Assembly: GCA_023078685.1 (NCBI GenBank) | Contig: JALGAS010000005.1 | Location: forward strand, 1,178,001 to 1,242,000 | Reading direction: 5' to 3' | Length of the DNA stretch: 64,000 nt | From: Neopestalotiopsis rosae | Lineage: Eukaryota; Ascomycota; Sordariomycetes; Amphisphaeriales; Sporocadaceae | Shown here: piece by piece, positions 1 through 10,552 of the stretch | How the letters are laid out: each line of letters begins with the position of its first letter | Position numbering within the stretch: position 1 is the stretch's first letter | Program-made: the position numbers and the translations under genes | The notes under the pieces: model-generated | What the model was told of the DNA's origin: nothing | Database searches by the model: none | The model's input: only the letters and a program-made list of their open reading frames with translations

Positions 1-212
1 CCAGGACTTCGCCCACACGCGTGCCGCTCTCCTGCACGTACAACGCCGCTGCGCCGCAGGCGCTTGGTCTCATTCCACTCTGGGAGCCCGTCTCCCAACA
101 CCAACCAATTGTCCGCCCACTGGAACTCATCTGGCGCAGACCTTTCCAGGAATGCTGGGACTGCTACATCCTGTTCGATCGAGTTCCTTCAAAAGCTGTA
201 TTGCACACTACC
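1..212 (+). promoter_or_regulatory. Leader/promoter side of the first P450 gene
   Basis: This is the sequence between the window edge and the first P450 start codon. An open frame enters from position 21 in the same frame as the P450 exon, but its translation has no P450 features, and the membrane anchor of the protein begins only at 213. I treat it as 5' leader and proximal promoter. No binding site is clear. The true promoter may lie beyond the window. Confidence 0.4.
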
Positions 213-1857
213 ATGTCGTCACCCCTTGGCGATTATATCACACCAATTCTCATCGTCACCGGGACTTTGATCGGGACCTTCCTTGTTGCTCGCAGCACGT
301 TTCGACACGAGCCCCGCGAACCACCGTTGGCGCCGTCATCGATTCCCCTTATCGGCCATGCTGTCGGTCTTTCGAGGAGCTCCTTCAACTACTATGTAGA
401 GCTTAGGTGTGTATCGCGCTCCGGTTTGCATATAAAATGGCCCTAGCTCATAGTCTGGTGCATGAAGCAAGCAAATCACTGCACCCATTTTCACGGTCTC
501 GCTGCCCGGCCAAAAGATGTATGTGGTCACCAAGCCAGAACTCATTCAGCAGGTTCAGAAGCAGCACCGAACCCTGGCTTTTCCGCCCATCGAGGCCAAG
601 TTTGCGACGGTCGTCGTTGGCCTCAGCAAGCAAGGACAGGCAGTGCTCGCTCGCAACCTGAATGGCGAAGAGGGCGGCCACGGCTTGTCCATGGAGACGT
701 ACGCCGCGATGCGCGCCGCTCTGCAGCCGGGACCTGCACTTGACGAAATGAATCGTGCAACGCTGGCCGAGATCAACAAGTCACTTCACATCCTAGCCCC
801 AGCAAAAGAAAAGAAAGAATTTGGCTTGTTCGAATGGCTGCGTGACAATCTAACTCTAGCCACGACACGGGCCGTTTATGGCCCACGGAACCCTTTCGAC
901 GAGAAGGAGATCCGCGATGCTTTCTGGGATTTCGAGGCTGGGCTGATGCAGATACTCATTGCTTTTCTCCCATCAATCACAGCACGAAGGCCCATTGAGG
1001 CGCGCACCAGGGTCGTTCGCGCGTTCCAAAAGTATTACAGTGAGGGCGGCATAGACGAGGCCTCGGCATACGCGCGGTACCGCCACGAGGTGGAGGTCAA
1101 GAACGAGTTTCCAGCCGAGGACATGGCTCGGTCTTCGGTTAGCGGTACCATTTCCCTGCTTGTAAACACAGTTCCATCTGTGTTCTGGATGCTTCTGCAC
1201 CTGCACGCGTACCCTGGCTTGTTGGGACAAGTAAGGGATGAAATCGACGCTTGCACACTCGACGACGGCACGGTCAAGACTATCGACATGGCTTCTCTCA
1301 AGGAACAGTGTCCGCTGCTGCTATCTACATATAGGGAAGTTCTCCGCCACCGCGCCATGGGCGCCTCGGTACGAGAGGTCATGGAGGATACGCAGCTGGA
1401 CGGGTTCCACCTCAAGAAGGGCGCCATGCTGCAGATGCCGTCGCGCGTAATCCACGCCGACGAGTCGCTCTGGGGTTCTTCGGAATTCAACCCACGCCGC
1501 TTCCTCGAGAGCGAAAAGGATGCTCGCCCGCGCGACATATGCTTCCGCGCCTTTGGTGGGGGGAAGACGTTCTGTTCCGGCCGCCACTTTGCCACCAACG
1601 AGATTCTCGCCGTGGTCGCGCTCTGGATCGCAAGGTTCGACATGCTCCCCGTGGGTGGTGAATGGAAGGAGCCGACGACGGCCAAGACGAATGTCGCCGC
1701 GGCCGTCATGGGTCCGGACGAGGACGTGCAGGTCGAGATTGCGACTCGAAAAGGGCTGGAGCACGTCACCTGGGCTGTCAAGCTCGAGGCTTCAGACAAG
1801 ACTTTTGTGATTGTAGCAGAGGACTTTGGGGAGATTGAGTCAAAGGAGGTAGCATAA
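213..1857 (+). CDS. Cytochrome P450, CYP7/CYP8-like fungal type
   Basis: Two exons, 213-406 and 468-1857, joined by a 61-bp GT-AG intron that restores a good P450 sequence (APIFTVSLPGQ). The product is 527 residues. A membrane anchor lies at about residues 9-27, followed by a proline-rich hinge. The ExxR motif is EVLR at about residue 354, and the haem site is FGGGKTFCSG with Cys434. The I-helix reads LLVNTVPSVFW and has no AGxDT acid-alcohol pair. That pattern is known from CYP7 and CYP8 (sterol 7-hydroxylase and prostacyclin-synthase type) and from fungal P450s annotated as 7-alpha-hydroxylases. The role is probably ER-bound oxidation or rearrangement of a terpenoid or sterol-like substrate in the adjoining cluster (inference). 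It converges on the first GMC gene. P450 assignment is sure; the substrate is unknown. Confidence 0.92.
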
Positions 1858-2182
1858 TGTAGGACTCGCGCACTACTAAGTACGCGAGCTAGGTACTTTC
1901 CACCACTTACGACGTACGGAATTTAACCTTCATCCTGTGCATCAACCTCTCCAGTACTCCAATCGGACGCAAGAAGCTAGCAACCTAGAATTCTAAGAAG
2001 TAAGACATCATGTGGCCATGCAATGTTGCTGATGCATGTTTCTATAATTATTATTTGTTGATTAATCTATTGTTTGCGATTGATGACTTCTGGGAATAGC
2101 CTGGTGACCATCTTGGGTTCGCGGCGTCCATTATGCGTTAAGGAACTCGATGGTGTTTTTTAGATGCTGTATGATCCATAGC
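1858..2182. other. Convergent intergenic spacer
   Basis: About 325 bp between the stop codons of the convergent P450 and GMC genes. It is AT-rich toward 2035-2080 and should hold both 3' ends. I see no gene, repeat or RNA in it. Confidence 0.5.
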
Positions 2183-4351
2183 TTAGGCACCCAAGATTGC
2201 AGCTGCAATCTTCTCCGCAAATGCATCTAGATGGAACAAAGGTTAGTCCCCGTTTCGCCAAAGAAGAGAAAAGTAAAAACAAAATATGACTTACAGACTG
2301 TCGCTTGCGGGTGACACGGCACCAGCAGAGGGAAAGCGGATGCGTCGACGACTCTCAGCTGGGTGACACCATACACTCTAGCCTCGCTGTCCACCACGGC
2401 CATCTCGTCCGTGTCCTTGCCCATCTTGCAGGTCCCGGCGGCGTGCCAGATGGGAGCTGTGCTGGCCTTGATGTTGTCGAGAATCTCGGCGTCGGTCTGC
2501 ACGTCGGGTCCTGGGTATACCTCCTCGCCGGCCATGATGGGCTTCAGCGCAGTGGCATTGGCGATTTGGCGAGCGCGCTTGAACGCTGCGATGGCTAGCT
2601 CCTGGTCGCGCGGGTCGGACAGTAGTCCCGCGTTGATAACGGGGTTCACGGCCGTATCTGTACTGTTGATTGTCACGTTGCCGCGACTGAACGTTGCCAC
2701 AAGGGTGGGAAGGATGGAAACATAGTTGCGGCCGTCCCTCGGCGTGAAGGCGTCGCCGGCTAGCATGTCAACTCCAGTACCGTAGAATGCATCTGCAAAC
2801 GTGTGTTGGAGGTGCGGCCAGTCCTCCGGGAAGGCGGCCGCCAGATCGCTTCGAGTGGCGTTGCTCAGCGTGGCGAGTAGATCCTCGGGCAGACGCTCAA
2901 AGGCCAGGAAGTCAGATCCGGGGTTGGTCAAGTAGCCGGTACGAGAGGTTCTGTAAGCGGTGATCTGCTCGCCGAGGAACGCTGCATTTGATACAGCAGA
3001 GTGAGTCTGGAGGGTTACGGGATACGATGGTCCGAAGAAAGGCTGGTCCTGTTTGCAGTGTAAGTACGCAACGCAAAATGAGTACTGACAAGCATGAAAG
3101 AATCATACCTGGAGGTTTTGACCAACGCCTGGTAGAGCGGAAATGACATCGATACCAAGGCTCTGCAGCGTATCCGTAGGTCCAATACCAGAGGCCATGA
3201 GCAACTGAGGAGAGCGATGAGCACCTGCAGAGATAATGACCTCCTTGTTCGCGAACAGAGCGTATTGAACGCCTGCCGTATCGACGAGCACGCCGGTGGC
3301 AACACTGCTGCTGTCAAAGAGGACTCGTTTGGCCAGCGTGGACTTGTACAGCTGCAGTTGCGAGTTGCTGGTGATGGCAGCCCGCAAATAAGCCGTCTCG
3401 GCAGAACTGCGAGTTTGCGTGGTTCCGTCGATGGTCTGCGAGGCGTACTGGTAGCCCAGCAGATTCCCGCTCACAAAGTCGGGCAGCTGCTGCAGTCCCA
3501 GCTCCGATAGCGCCAGCTTCACCCACGATCCCCACGCGTTGGCCCAGTTGCTGAAGGAAACGTGGACGGGGCCGCTGGTGCCGAAGGCTGCGGCCGATGC
3601 ATTGATGGACGCATTCGACGCGCGAATGGCATTGTTGGCACCGTCGAAATGCACGCTCTTCTGGAAATATGGCAGAAAGTTTGAGATCTCATAGCTATCG
3701 TCTCCAACTTCCTCTGCCCACTTGGCATACGATCCAGCACTGCCTCTGGTGTTGACAGAAAAGTTAGTGAGAATCTTTCAATCTAATTGAAAATGGCAAG
3801 ATCATGTAGACCAATGTACCTGTCATAGACCATGTAGTTTCGTGCGCTGCCTCCACCAAACGTCTTGCCCGAATTATACAAGATGCTGCGCCCTCCCAAG
3901 CCCTGTAGAAAGATTCAGCTCATTGCGTGTGAAAGTGGGACGGATGTCAAATCAATAACAAACGTACCTCATCCGGCTCAGTCCGGTATTCCCAGTCAAT
4001 CAGAGGGTTTCTCTCGCCCGAGTTGGTGCCGACAAAGTATGCCGCCGTGCCAGGAATGGTCGACAGGTTCCCGTTGTCCATCTCATAGAACCCTCCGGCC
4101 TCAATGACAGCGACAGTGCCCACACCAGCCTCGGCCAACCTCGCAGCGACGGTCAGGCCGGCCGTGCCGCCACCGACCACGACATAGTCGTACGTCGCAT
4201 TCGCAAAGGCCGGATACCCAAAATGGTCGCCGAGGGTGCTGTAGCCCGTGATGGACTCAGTGTAGCTTGCTGCGTATGCCCTCGTGCCGCAAAGTGAAGA
4301 AGTGGCACATGTCGCAAGCAATGCTGGCAGAGAGCAGGACAACGACCTCAT
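2183..4351 (-). CDS. Secreted GMC-family flavin oxidoreductase
   Basis: Five exons on the minus strand: 4351-3968, 3902-3820, 3745-3109, 3048-2295 and 2226-2183. All junctions are canonical and the phases agree, giving 633 residues. The first about 27 residues look like a signal peptide ending near TRAYA. The FAD-binding GGGTAG motif is at residues 60-65. The GMC signature spans the exon 1-3 junctions, with TFGGGSARNYM visible. The catalytic pair appears to be His570 (WHAAGTCKMG) and His614 (PCHPQATVY). Several N-glycosylation sequons are present. The family oxidises alcohols, aldehydes or sugars with FAD and O2 or another acceptor (glucose oxidase, aryl-alcohol oxidase, choline dehydrogenase type). 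It is probably a tailoring or extracellular oxidase of the cluster. Family is sure; substrate is not. Confidence 0.93.
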
Positions 4352-5246
4352 TCTGTCCGGAGTTCTTGCTTCCCTTCAAAAGAAAAACCAAGAATTATGG
4401 CAAAGTAGCATAAACAACAAAAGCGAAAGCCGAATGAGTGTGAGAATATAAAGTAAGCACGTAAAGAGCGCGAGAGGAAGTGTTCATGGACGATCGAAAG
4501 CAGTGGCAGGTCACGAAGATGCAATGCAGTGTCAACCGGTCAGCCACTCATTTTCATTCTAGTCTTTTTCACTTGCATGATGCTTTCGCGTGGGCGTTAG
4601 CGGGTCTGCACGTGTCGACTAGGTATAGCATCCCGAAGGAATGGCGGCGTAACAGCAATATACCGCTTGTAAGCCTAAGATACCACCAAGTGAGGCTCAC
4701 CGTAGTGTTAATACCCTTAGATCTTGATGTTAAGCGAGGACCCATTATATTAGAATGGGTATGAGCTGAAAACGTCAAGGCGCCGCTATTGAAAGCGACT
4801 CCGGGGGCTCGCCTCGATTTCATGCAACCTAGTCGCTATAGAAGGCCCAACACATAGTAATGACGCGGACTAAATGCATAGAACCGTGCCACAGGGCAAG
4901 GGGAGGCATCCTTCCGGTTCAATACGCAGTACGCGTATCACGACTATTGAACTTCCTTGTAAGCCTTGAAAATGAACCATGTCAAGACAGAGCTCGGTAA
5001 GACGCTGCTCACATGATCCACTACCTGCTTACTTAGGTATACAACGAGGTCGCGTGTTGAAGTAAGACAAAGTCACCAAACACTGCCGACGCGAGCGTAG
5101 CTTAAAGAGGAAGATTTCCGCGGAAAGACATTCAATTTCTCCCTTTTGCAGGAAACTTCAATAATTATCACTAGCTATAGATTCTTGCTCTTTTCATTGC
5201 CCGTTCTTTTTAGATAGTTCCCGAGATATCTAGACATTTTCTCAGC
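4352..5246. other. Intergenic region upstream of secreted GMC gene
   Basis: 895 bp holding the promoter of the secreted GMC gene (reads leftward) and the 3' end of the second GMC gene. Open frames here are short and show no homology I recognise. No repeat is seen. Confidence 0.4.
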
Positions 5247-7110
5247 TTATGCTGCTCCCTTTATAACGTCGGCGGCCTTCTCAGCCACGGCGTAGACTGA
5301 AGACATGATATTGCCACGAGGAATCAGAGGGAACACACTGGCATCTACGACACGGACGTTCTTGGTTCCGTGAACCAATAGTTGCGGACCAACGACGCCA
5401 TTCTTCTCTCTGGGCAACATGGCGGCCGTACCACACGCGTGGTACGTGGTCGTGGCGGTATCTAAGACGTACTTCTTGGCACCCTCTAGGCTGCTAATCT
5501 CAAAAGCATCGGGGTGGTTTCGACGCCCATCTTCCTTGAAGAAGGGCTTGAGCTCGGGGGCATGACGCAGCTTGTCGAGGGCCTGCACGTGGCGAGCCAT
5601 GATCTCGAGATCAGCCGGCTGCGAAAAGTAGCGCGGGTCGATTTCAGGCTTGGCCTTGGGATCCGCCGACGCAACGTGTACCGAGCCTCGCGAGAACGGG
5701 TGCGTCTGGGAGCATCCAAGGCTGGCGTAGTTTCCGTCGAGAAGTTGCGTTCCGACAAAGCTCTCGCCTCCCTCGTGCAGATTTGCTTGTGCCAAGAACA
5801 TGAACCACGACGACGAGTGAGAGTCGTCCTCGCGGTCGACAACGGAGCGGACGAGATCAACGTGAGCAGCATCCTCGGTGGACTTGGCGAGAAGCTGGTC
5901 GTAGGTGGTGTCGTCGCCAGGCAACGGCATGAAAGCATATGATTGCACTCCACCGGCAGCAAGAGGTCCGACCTTGTGCTCAAAGTACAGCTTCTGCGCA
6001 AGGGCAAGTGCCTCGGGCTCTTGTCGCATCAGCGGGTCTCCGGTAATCACACCGTCTGCGACCTCGTAGCTAATGCCCGTCATCAAATGGTCCTGGAGAT
6101 TCTCGCCCACGCCAGGTAGGTCGAGAACCACGGGAATTTTGTGTTTTGTGAGGACATCTGGGCTACCGACACCCGACAGCTCAAGAAGCTTGGGAGTGGC
6201 AAGAGCGCCGGCCGCGAGTATGACCTCCTTGGCGGCTGTAAATGTCTCTTGCTTTCCGTCCACCACGGCCTCGACTCCGCTCGCCACTACTGAGTCTGGC
6301 TTGGACTGGTCGAACAAGATCTTGTTAACTATCACACCCGTCACAATGCGGACATTAGGCCGGTCCTTGAAGCCATAAGCGGAAGCAGCATAGCTTCGTG
6401 TCTTGGTTTCTGGGTCAATGGTGGATGCATTACTGTATCCGCCAGTTGATTTTCCAGAGAATGGGTCTATGTAGAGATGAATGATTAGTTCAAAAGACTT
6501 GAATGAAATTATCGGAAGTAAAATGAAAAGCTTTGAGCATACCTCCCGTTGTCACTTTGTCCATGCCACGGAATGCATCGATCCATGCCTTGCAGAGCGG
6601 GTTCTCCTTGACACCCGAAAACGAAATCTTTACCGGACCGTCGGTGCCGCGGTACTCGTCGTCGATCCAGTCGATGCCAAGATGCTTTAGTGTTTCCTCA
6701 TCCGAAGGGGGCACCAGGGTATAGGATTTCTTGTAGTAAGGCGCCAGGCCCTCCCAGTCCCAGCCTGGGTTGCCCAATTCGGCCCAAGCGTTGATCTCGG
6801 TCCGGGCCGGCGCCACGAACGTCTGGCCGTTGATGGCAGACGACCCGCCAAGACCTTTGCCCCGGGGCTGCTGAATAAGCCGGTTCTTCAAGCCTGGCTG
6901 GGCGACTGTCTTGAACTGCCAGTCGGCCTCGGAGCCCAGAAGCGTGATGAACAAGCCAGGAATGTTAACGCGGGGGTCGGCAGTGAGATCTTGTCCAGCC
7001 TCGAGGATGAGTACATTGACAGAGGGATCCTCGGACAACCGACTGGCAACGACGAGACCGGCCGTGCCGCCGCCGACGATGACATAATCAGGGGACTGCT
7101 GGGATGCCAT
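5247..7110 (-). CDS. Intracellular GMC-family flavin oxidoreductase
   Basis: Two exons, 7110-6543 and 6466-5247, with one 76-bp intron, giving 595 residues. I start at the ATG at 7110 because the open frame further upstream has only a TTG at 7155, and the FAD motif follows directly (VGGGTAG at residues 12-18). The GMC signature GKGLGGSSAINGQ is present. The C-terminal catalytic pair appears to be His532 (YHACGTAAM) and Asn575 (PRGNIMSS). A His-Asn pair is a known GMC variant, so it differs from the His-His pair of the neighbouring GMC protein. There is no signal peptide, so it is probably cytosolic. It is a likely alcohol oxidase or dehydrogenase tailoring enzyme. It is transcribed in the same direction as the secreted GMC gene. 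Confidence 0.92.
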
Positions 7111-8939
7111 TGCTCTTCTGGCGACGAGAGGGTGAGTGTTTGTAGATGAAGACAAGTGAAGGCAAACCTCGATGAAGAGAGATTGAAAACAGCCAAGGGG
7201 GAACAGGCCAGTAGTCGCTTACGATGTGAGACAGACACCAAGGCGAGTAGGACATTGGACAAGTGGAAATCTGTAGAGAGTTTTGAATTGTTAAATAATG
7301 CCAATAACTCTGATAAATTTCACATTGTGAATATCGGTCGCGTTTCCTGAATCCTGCATGCAAACATGTTGGTGGTGATGGCAGGTAAAACTGCCTGAAG
7401 CGGCTAGCCAGGAAGCACCACGTCCAGCTGTATATCATCTTGGTGCACAGTGTTCAAAAGTGCTTCTATTTTCCACCCTCCTGCCTGGACCCATGCATCT
7501 AATTGTGCGCTATATCGCAGTGATTAGGCGCAACTGGAATAGTTGCCGTTACACTAACCTGGGCGGGATCAGCCCCCAAAGCGCCCTATCAGATTGATGC
7601 TGGCGGGAATCAGTATCTTGTTTGATGTCCAGTATACCGTAGATGTTGTGAACATAATATGGCATCCAGTGACGCGCCGCGTGTTACTGACCGTACGGAC
7701 GCATTGCCGAAAGTGCTCGAAATCCTTCACATCATGTCTAGGTACGTTATTCTGCCGGCCAACGTACCCCATGCGTCCTTTGGCGTCTTACCTACATCCT
7801 CTAGCGCCCTCTCGGTGCCCTATCAGTGAATGACCAAGCTGCGGCACAGCCCGCCATCAAGCTGGCCCACCGCTAAAGCTGAGACCCTTTGAGGGATACC
7901 AGGTGGGCTTTGGGCCGGCCCCCTCACTTGGCTTCCAGCCCTGGCATCTTCAGCTAGGACCGAGAGAGAAGCAGGGTAACGGCGCACCGCCAAAAGTGCC
8001 TGCCAGCAGATGCAGAACTGGCAGGGATATAGTTGCATCAACCAATGCCCTGGCCGAGTCTAGACACGGATGCGCTTTATAAAATTGCTAGTACTTGATC
8101 TATGGGACTATAATGGTCCTTTGGAACCGACGGGGTCCTGCAGGTACGCAGTATGTCCACTCGATATGGTGGCTGGCTCACCATAATGGGTGCCCTTACG
8201 CTTACTATGCCTTTCCTTCTGCTCACGATGTCAGAACCTATTTCGGAGTATAATCCATTTCCTAGATCTGCGGTATATCGGTTAATTGCCCTTGTTTATA
8301 CATGCGTGATTGTAAATTAAATTTTATGTCTTCAAAGTGGTGTATATTGGGTAATTGCGGGAGCGCAGCGATAGCGAATGCTCCAGTGGTAAAGCACTGA
8401 TTGTGTGCGTAAAGCTTCTATCCAGCGTATATTAGTGATGTATGCCACCTAAAATGCGCTATATGTCCGCTGTATTGAAGTCCGTAGTTATACCGAAACG
8501 GGTTGATTATAGTGAGCGTAAGCAAAGTTATACTGAGCATAAGGATTCCCACTACAATAGTCTCGCTAACCTACCTACCTACCTAGTTATTTGGGCTATA
8601 GCTGGCTGGTGGGAGTTGCTTACTGTATACAGTGCTGAGAACCCCTGCCGTGGCGTCTCACCGGCATCGTGCAATCTCGGCCCCTCTTTCGTTGAAGACT
8701 TTTAGATTCAACGGCATAGGCAACTGCACGCTAGGCACTTCTCTCGGAACGAAGGCAGGCAACAAGCCTTGTGACAAGTGTGCCACCTCTGCTATCTCTG
8801 GTGTGTCTTAAAACGTACTTTTGATGGGGAACAATGCGTGTCTAGTTTGGTCGTGGAATTCGCAAAATGGACTGGTATAGGTATCGTGCTCAAATTCGCG
8901 CTGGGAATGTCAAATACGCTATTGTCCTCCCTTGCATCG
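7111..8939. other. 1.8-kb intergenic region without a convincing gene
   Basis: It contains the promoter of the cytosolic GMC gene on its left and the 3' end of the UbiA-type gene on its right. The middle part (about 8080-8600) is AT-rich and holds only short frames interrupted by stops. I found no Zn2Cys6 motif, transporter helix or RNA. A missing pathway regulator is therefore not hidden here as far as I can read. Confidence 0.45.
8571..8584. repeat. (CTAC)n microsatellite
   Basis: A short tandem run of the tetranucleotide CTAC (about 3.5 units). It is of no evident function. Confidence 0.7.
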
Positions 8940-9950
8940 CTACACGAGGCTAAGTAATGGTAACAGGTAAATACATGTGAGCCACATATTCCATAGTAGG
9001 AACGTTTTCTTATCCGCTGCCACACTTCGGAACAGGAGACATCTCGAGGCAATCAGTCCCCCGAGTACACCGGCCACAGCGAAGCCATTAGCCGAGCTTC
9101 CCACATACACAGGGCACAGTACAGACCAGAACACCATGGCCACTGCAGTGATTCTCCTCGACCGGGCATCTCCAACCACTAGAGGCATGGTCGCACGCCC
9201 ACGCTCGGCGTCGCCCTCCTGATCATACATGTCTTGTGTTTGGACTGTGCTGAAGATGATAAAAGCCATGATGAACTGCCAATATACGAGGCCACGGGAG
9301 CTTCTTGCGCAGGTGTTCTCCTCGCAAAGGTCGAGAGCGCCGAGGAGGACGTCGAGAGCGCCCGTGGTGAAGCGGTTGAAGCCGGCGGCGTTGATAATAT
9401 TGCGTACTATCCAGCTGCGATCGGCTCCGTACAGATCGTTGTACCAGAATCCCAGAGCCATCAATGAGATACACTGCTCTGTACCGCCGATTCGTAGACT
9501 GGTGAGGAGGGCGATCGGATATAGACATAGCATGATACTTCTGGCTTGGGTCGCCTTCATGCGGCCCGAGGGAATCGTACGCCATGGCTTGTTGATCTTG
9601 TCCTCTAATATCGAGTCTTGCTGACGCTGATTGTCTATGTTGAAAGGGAGAAGGTTGATCCAGACCCAGAACAAAACTCTAGGTATCGCCGGTACGAGTT
9701 TGGAGATAGAGAGTGCCTCGGAAACAATGTGAGCAGGTACTCCGAGAGCAGGTAGACCCGGCGCTGTGAACAAGGCAAAGAGAAGGCTTGGGACAACAAT
9801 AGTCTTGATGTCGCTAAAGGTGAAGAGCCAGACTGAGTAGAGATTGTACGCAACCCAGTGAATAAGTCGTCGGCAGCGCAACTCATATGACGCAAGATGC
9901 AACCAAGTCGTTTGTTGCATAACACTGTAATAATTAAAGATGGCTGACAT
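8940..9950 (-). CDS. UbiA-type membrane terpene cyclase / prenyltransferase
   Basis: A single-exon frame of 336 residues. The start is the ATG at 9950, since the longer frame begins with GTG. The protein is very hydrophobic with about 7-9 membrane segments. Two Asp-rich diphosphate/Mg2+ motifs are visible: NIDNQRQQDSILED near residues 104-117, followed by NKPWRTIPSGR, and QDMYDQEGDAERGR near 239-252. This layout is that of the UbiA superfamily. From memory it resembles the fungal branch that includes the membrane-bound beta-trans-bergamotene synthase of fumagillin biosynthesis, which cyclises farnesyl diphosphate. A prenyltransferase acting on an aromatic or other acceptor is the alternative. 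It is likely the skeleton-forming enzyme of the cluster and sits head-to-head with a P450 gene. Superfamily is confident; cyclase activity is inference. Confidence 0.88.
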   Translation of the reverse strand: MSAIFNYYSVMQQTTWLHLASYELRCRRLIHWVAYNLYSVWLFTFSDIKTIVVPSLLFALFTAPGLPALGVPAHIVSEALSISKLVPAIPRVLFWVWINLLPFNIDNQRQQDSILEDKINKPWRTIPSGRMKATQARSIMLCLYPIALLTSLRIGGTEQCISLMALGFWYNDLYGADRSWIVRNIINAAGFNRFTTGALDVLLGALDLCEENTCARSSRGLVYWQFIMAFIIFSTVQTQDMYDQEGDAERGRATMPLVVGDARSRRITAVAMVFWSVLCPVYVGSSANGFAVAGVLGGLIASRCLLFRSVAADKKTFLLWNMWLTCIYLLPLLSLV

Positions 9951-10552
9951 GGTCACTGTGACACATCAAATCATATATCAGGTATCTCAGCGAATAATTC
10001 GTGAAATTCGATATAGATCCGTGCTACTTCATATATCTCGTGTTGCATCATAAGCTCACCAGCCACTGAATTCAGAACATTGTCCCTCGTGGGACAAGAT
10101 GTTTGCCTTCTGTCCATTCAGACGCCAAAAATATTACGATCATAGTCCTAGGGGAGACCTGGCCAAGGCACGATAGCGCCTAGTCAGAAAATAGACGTTA
10201 GTGTGACGACTAGGAATTCAATCCTTCTCGGCATCACTGCTGTTTGAGTTTGTCTAAAAATGGTGCGATATTAACGGTACAGTATACACTGCCTCATGCA
10301 GGTGCGGCGCCCGAGGGCCAGCTAATCGACTCTCTTAAAAGACCGCTCAATTGATTCTTGTGTTACTACATATTTAGGCCTCCCGAATGGGATCCAGTCA
10401 CCCGACTTGAGTTGCAAGGGTGCATATGCCGCCGATCCATCAGCATCTGGGCTGATATTGAGAGCCTCCAGCTGCAAGACACAGGTCTTGATGTAGTGCC
10501 TGGTCATATTCACAGCTAGTTTATCGCATCCTCATATCTTTGATTGAGGAAA
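9951..10552. promoter_or_regulatory. Divergent promoter between UbiA-type gene and P450
   Basis: About 600 bp separate the start codons of two divergently transcribed cluster genes, so one region should drive both. It contains short AT-rich patches and a near-palindromic GTCCCTCGTGGGAC at about 10082-10095. I cannot assign a factor. A 61-codon frame on the minus strand (10507-10322) overlaps it and is unrecognised. Confidence 0.5.

Noticed and set aside
10322..10507. 61-codon minus-strand frame in the UbiA/P450 divergent promoter as a gene
   Set aside because: Has an ATG and looks mildly protein-like but has no known motif, no partner exon found and lies in a promoter; kept only as a low-interest remark.
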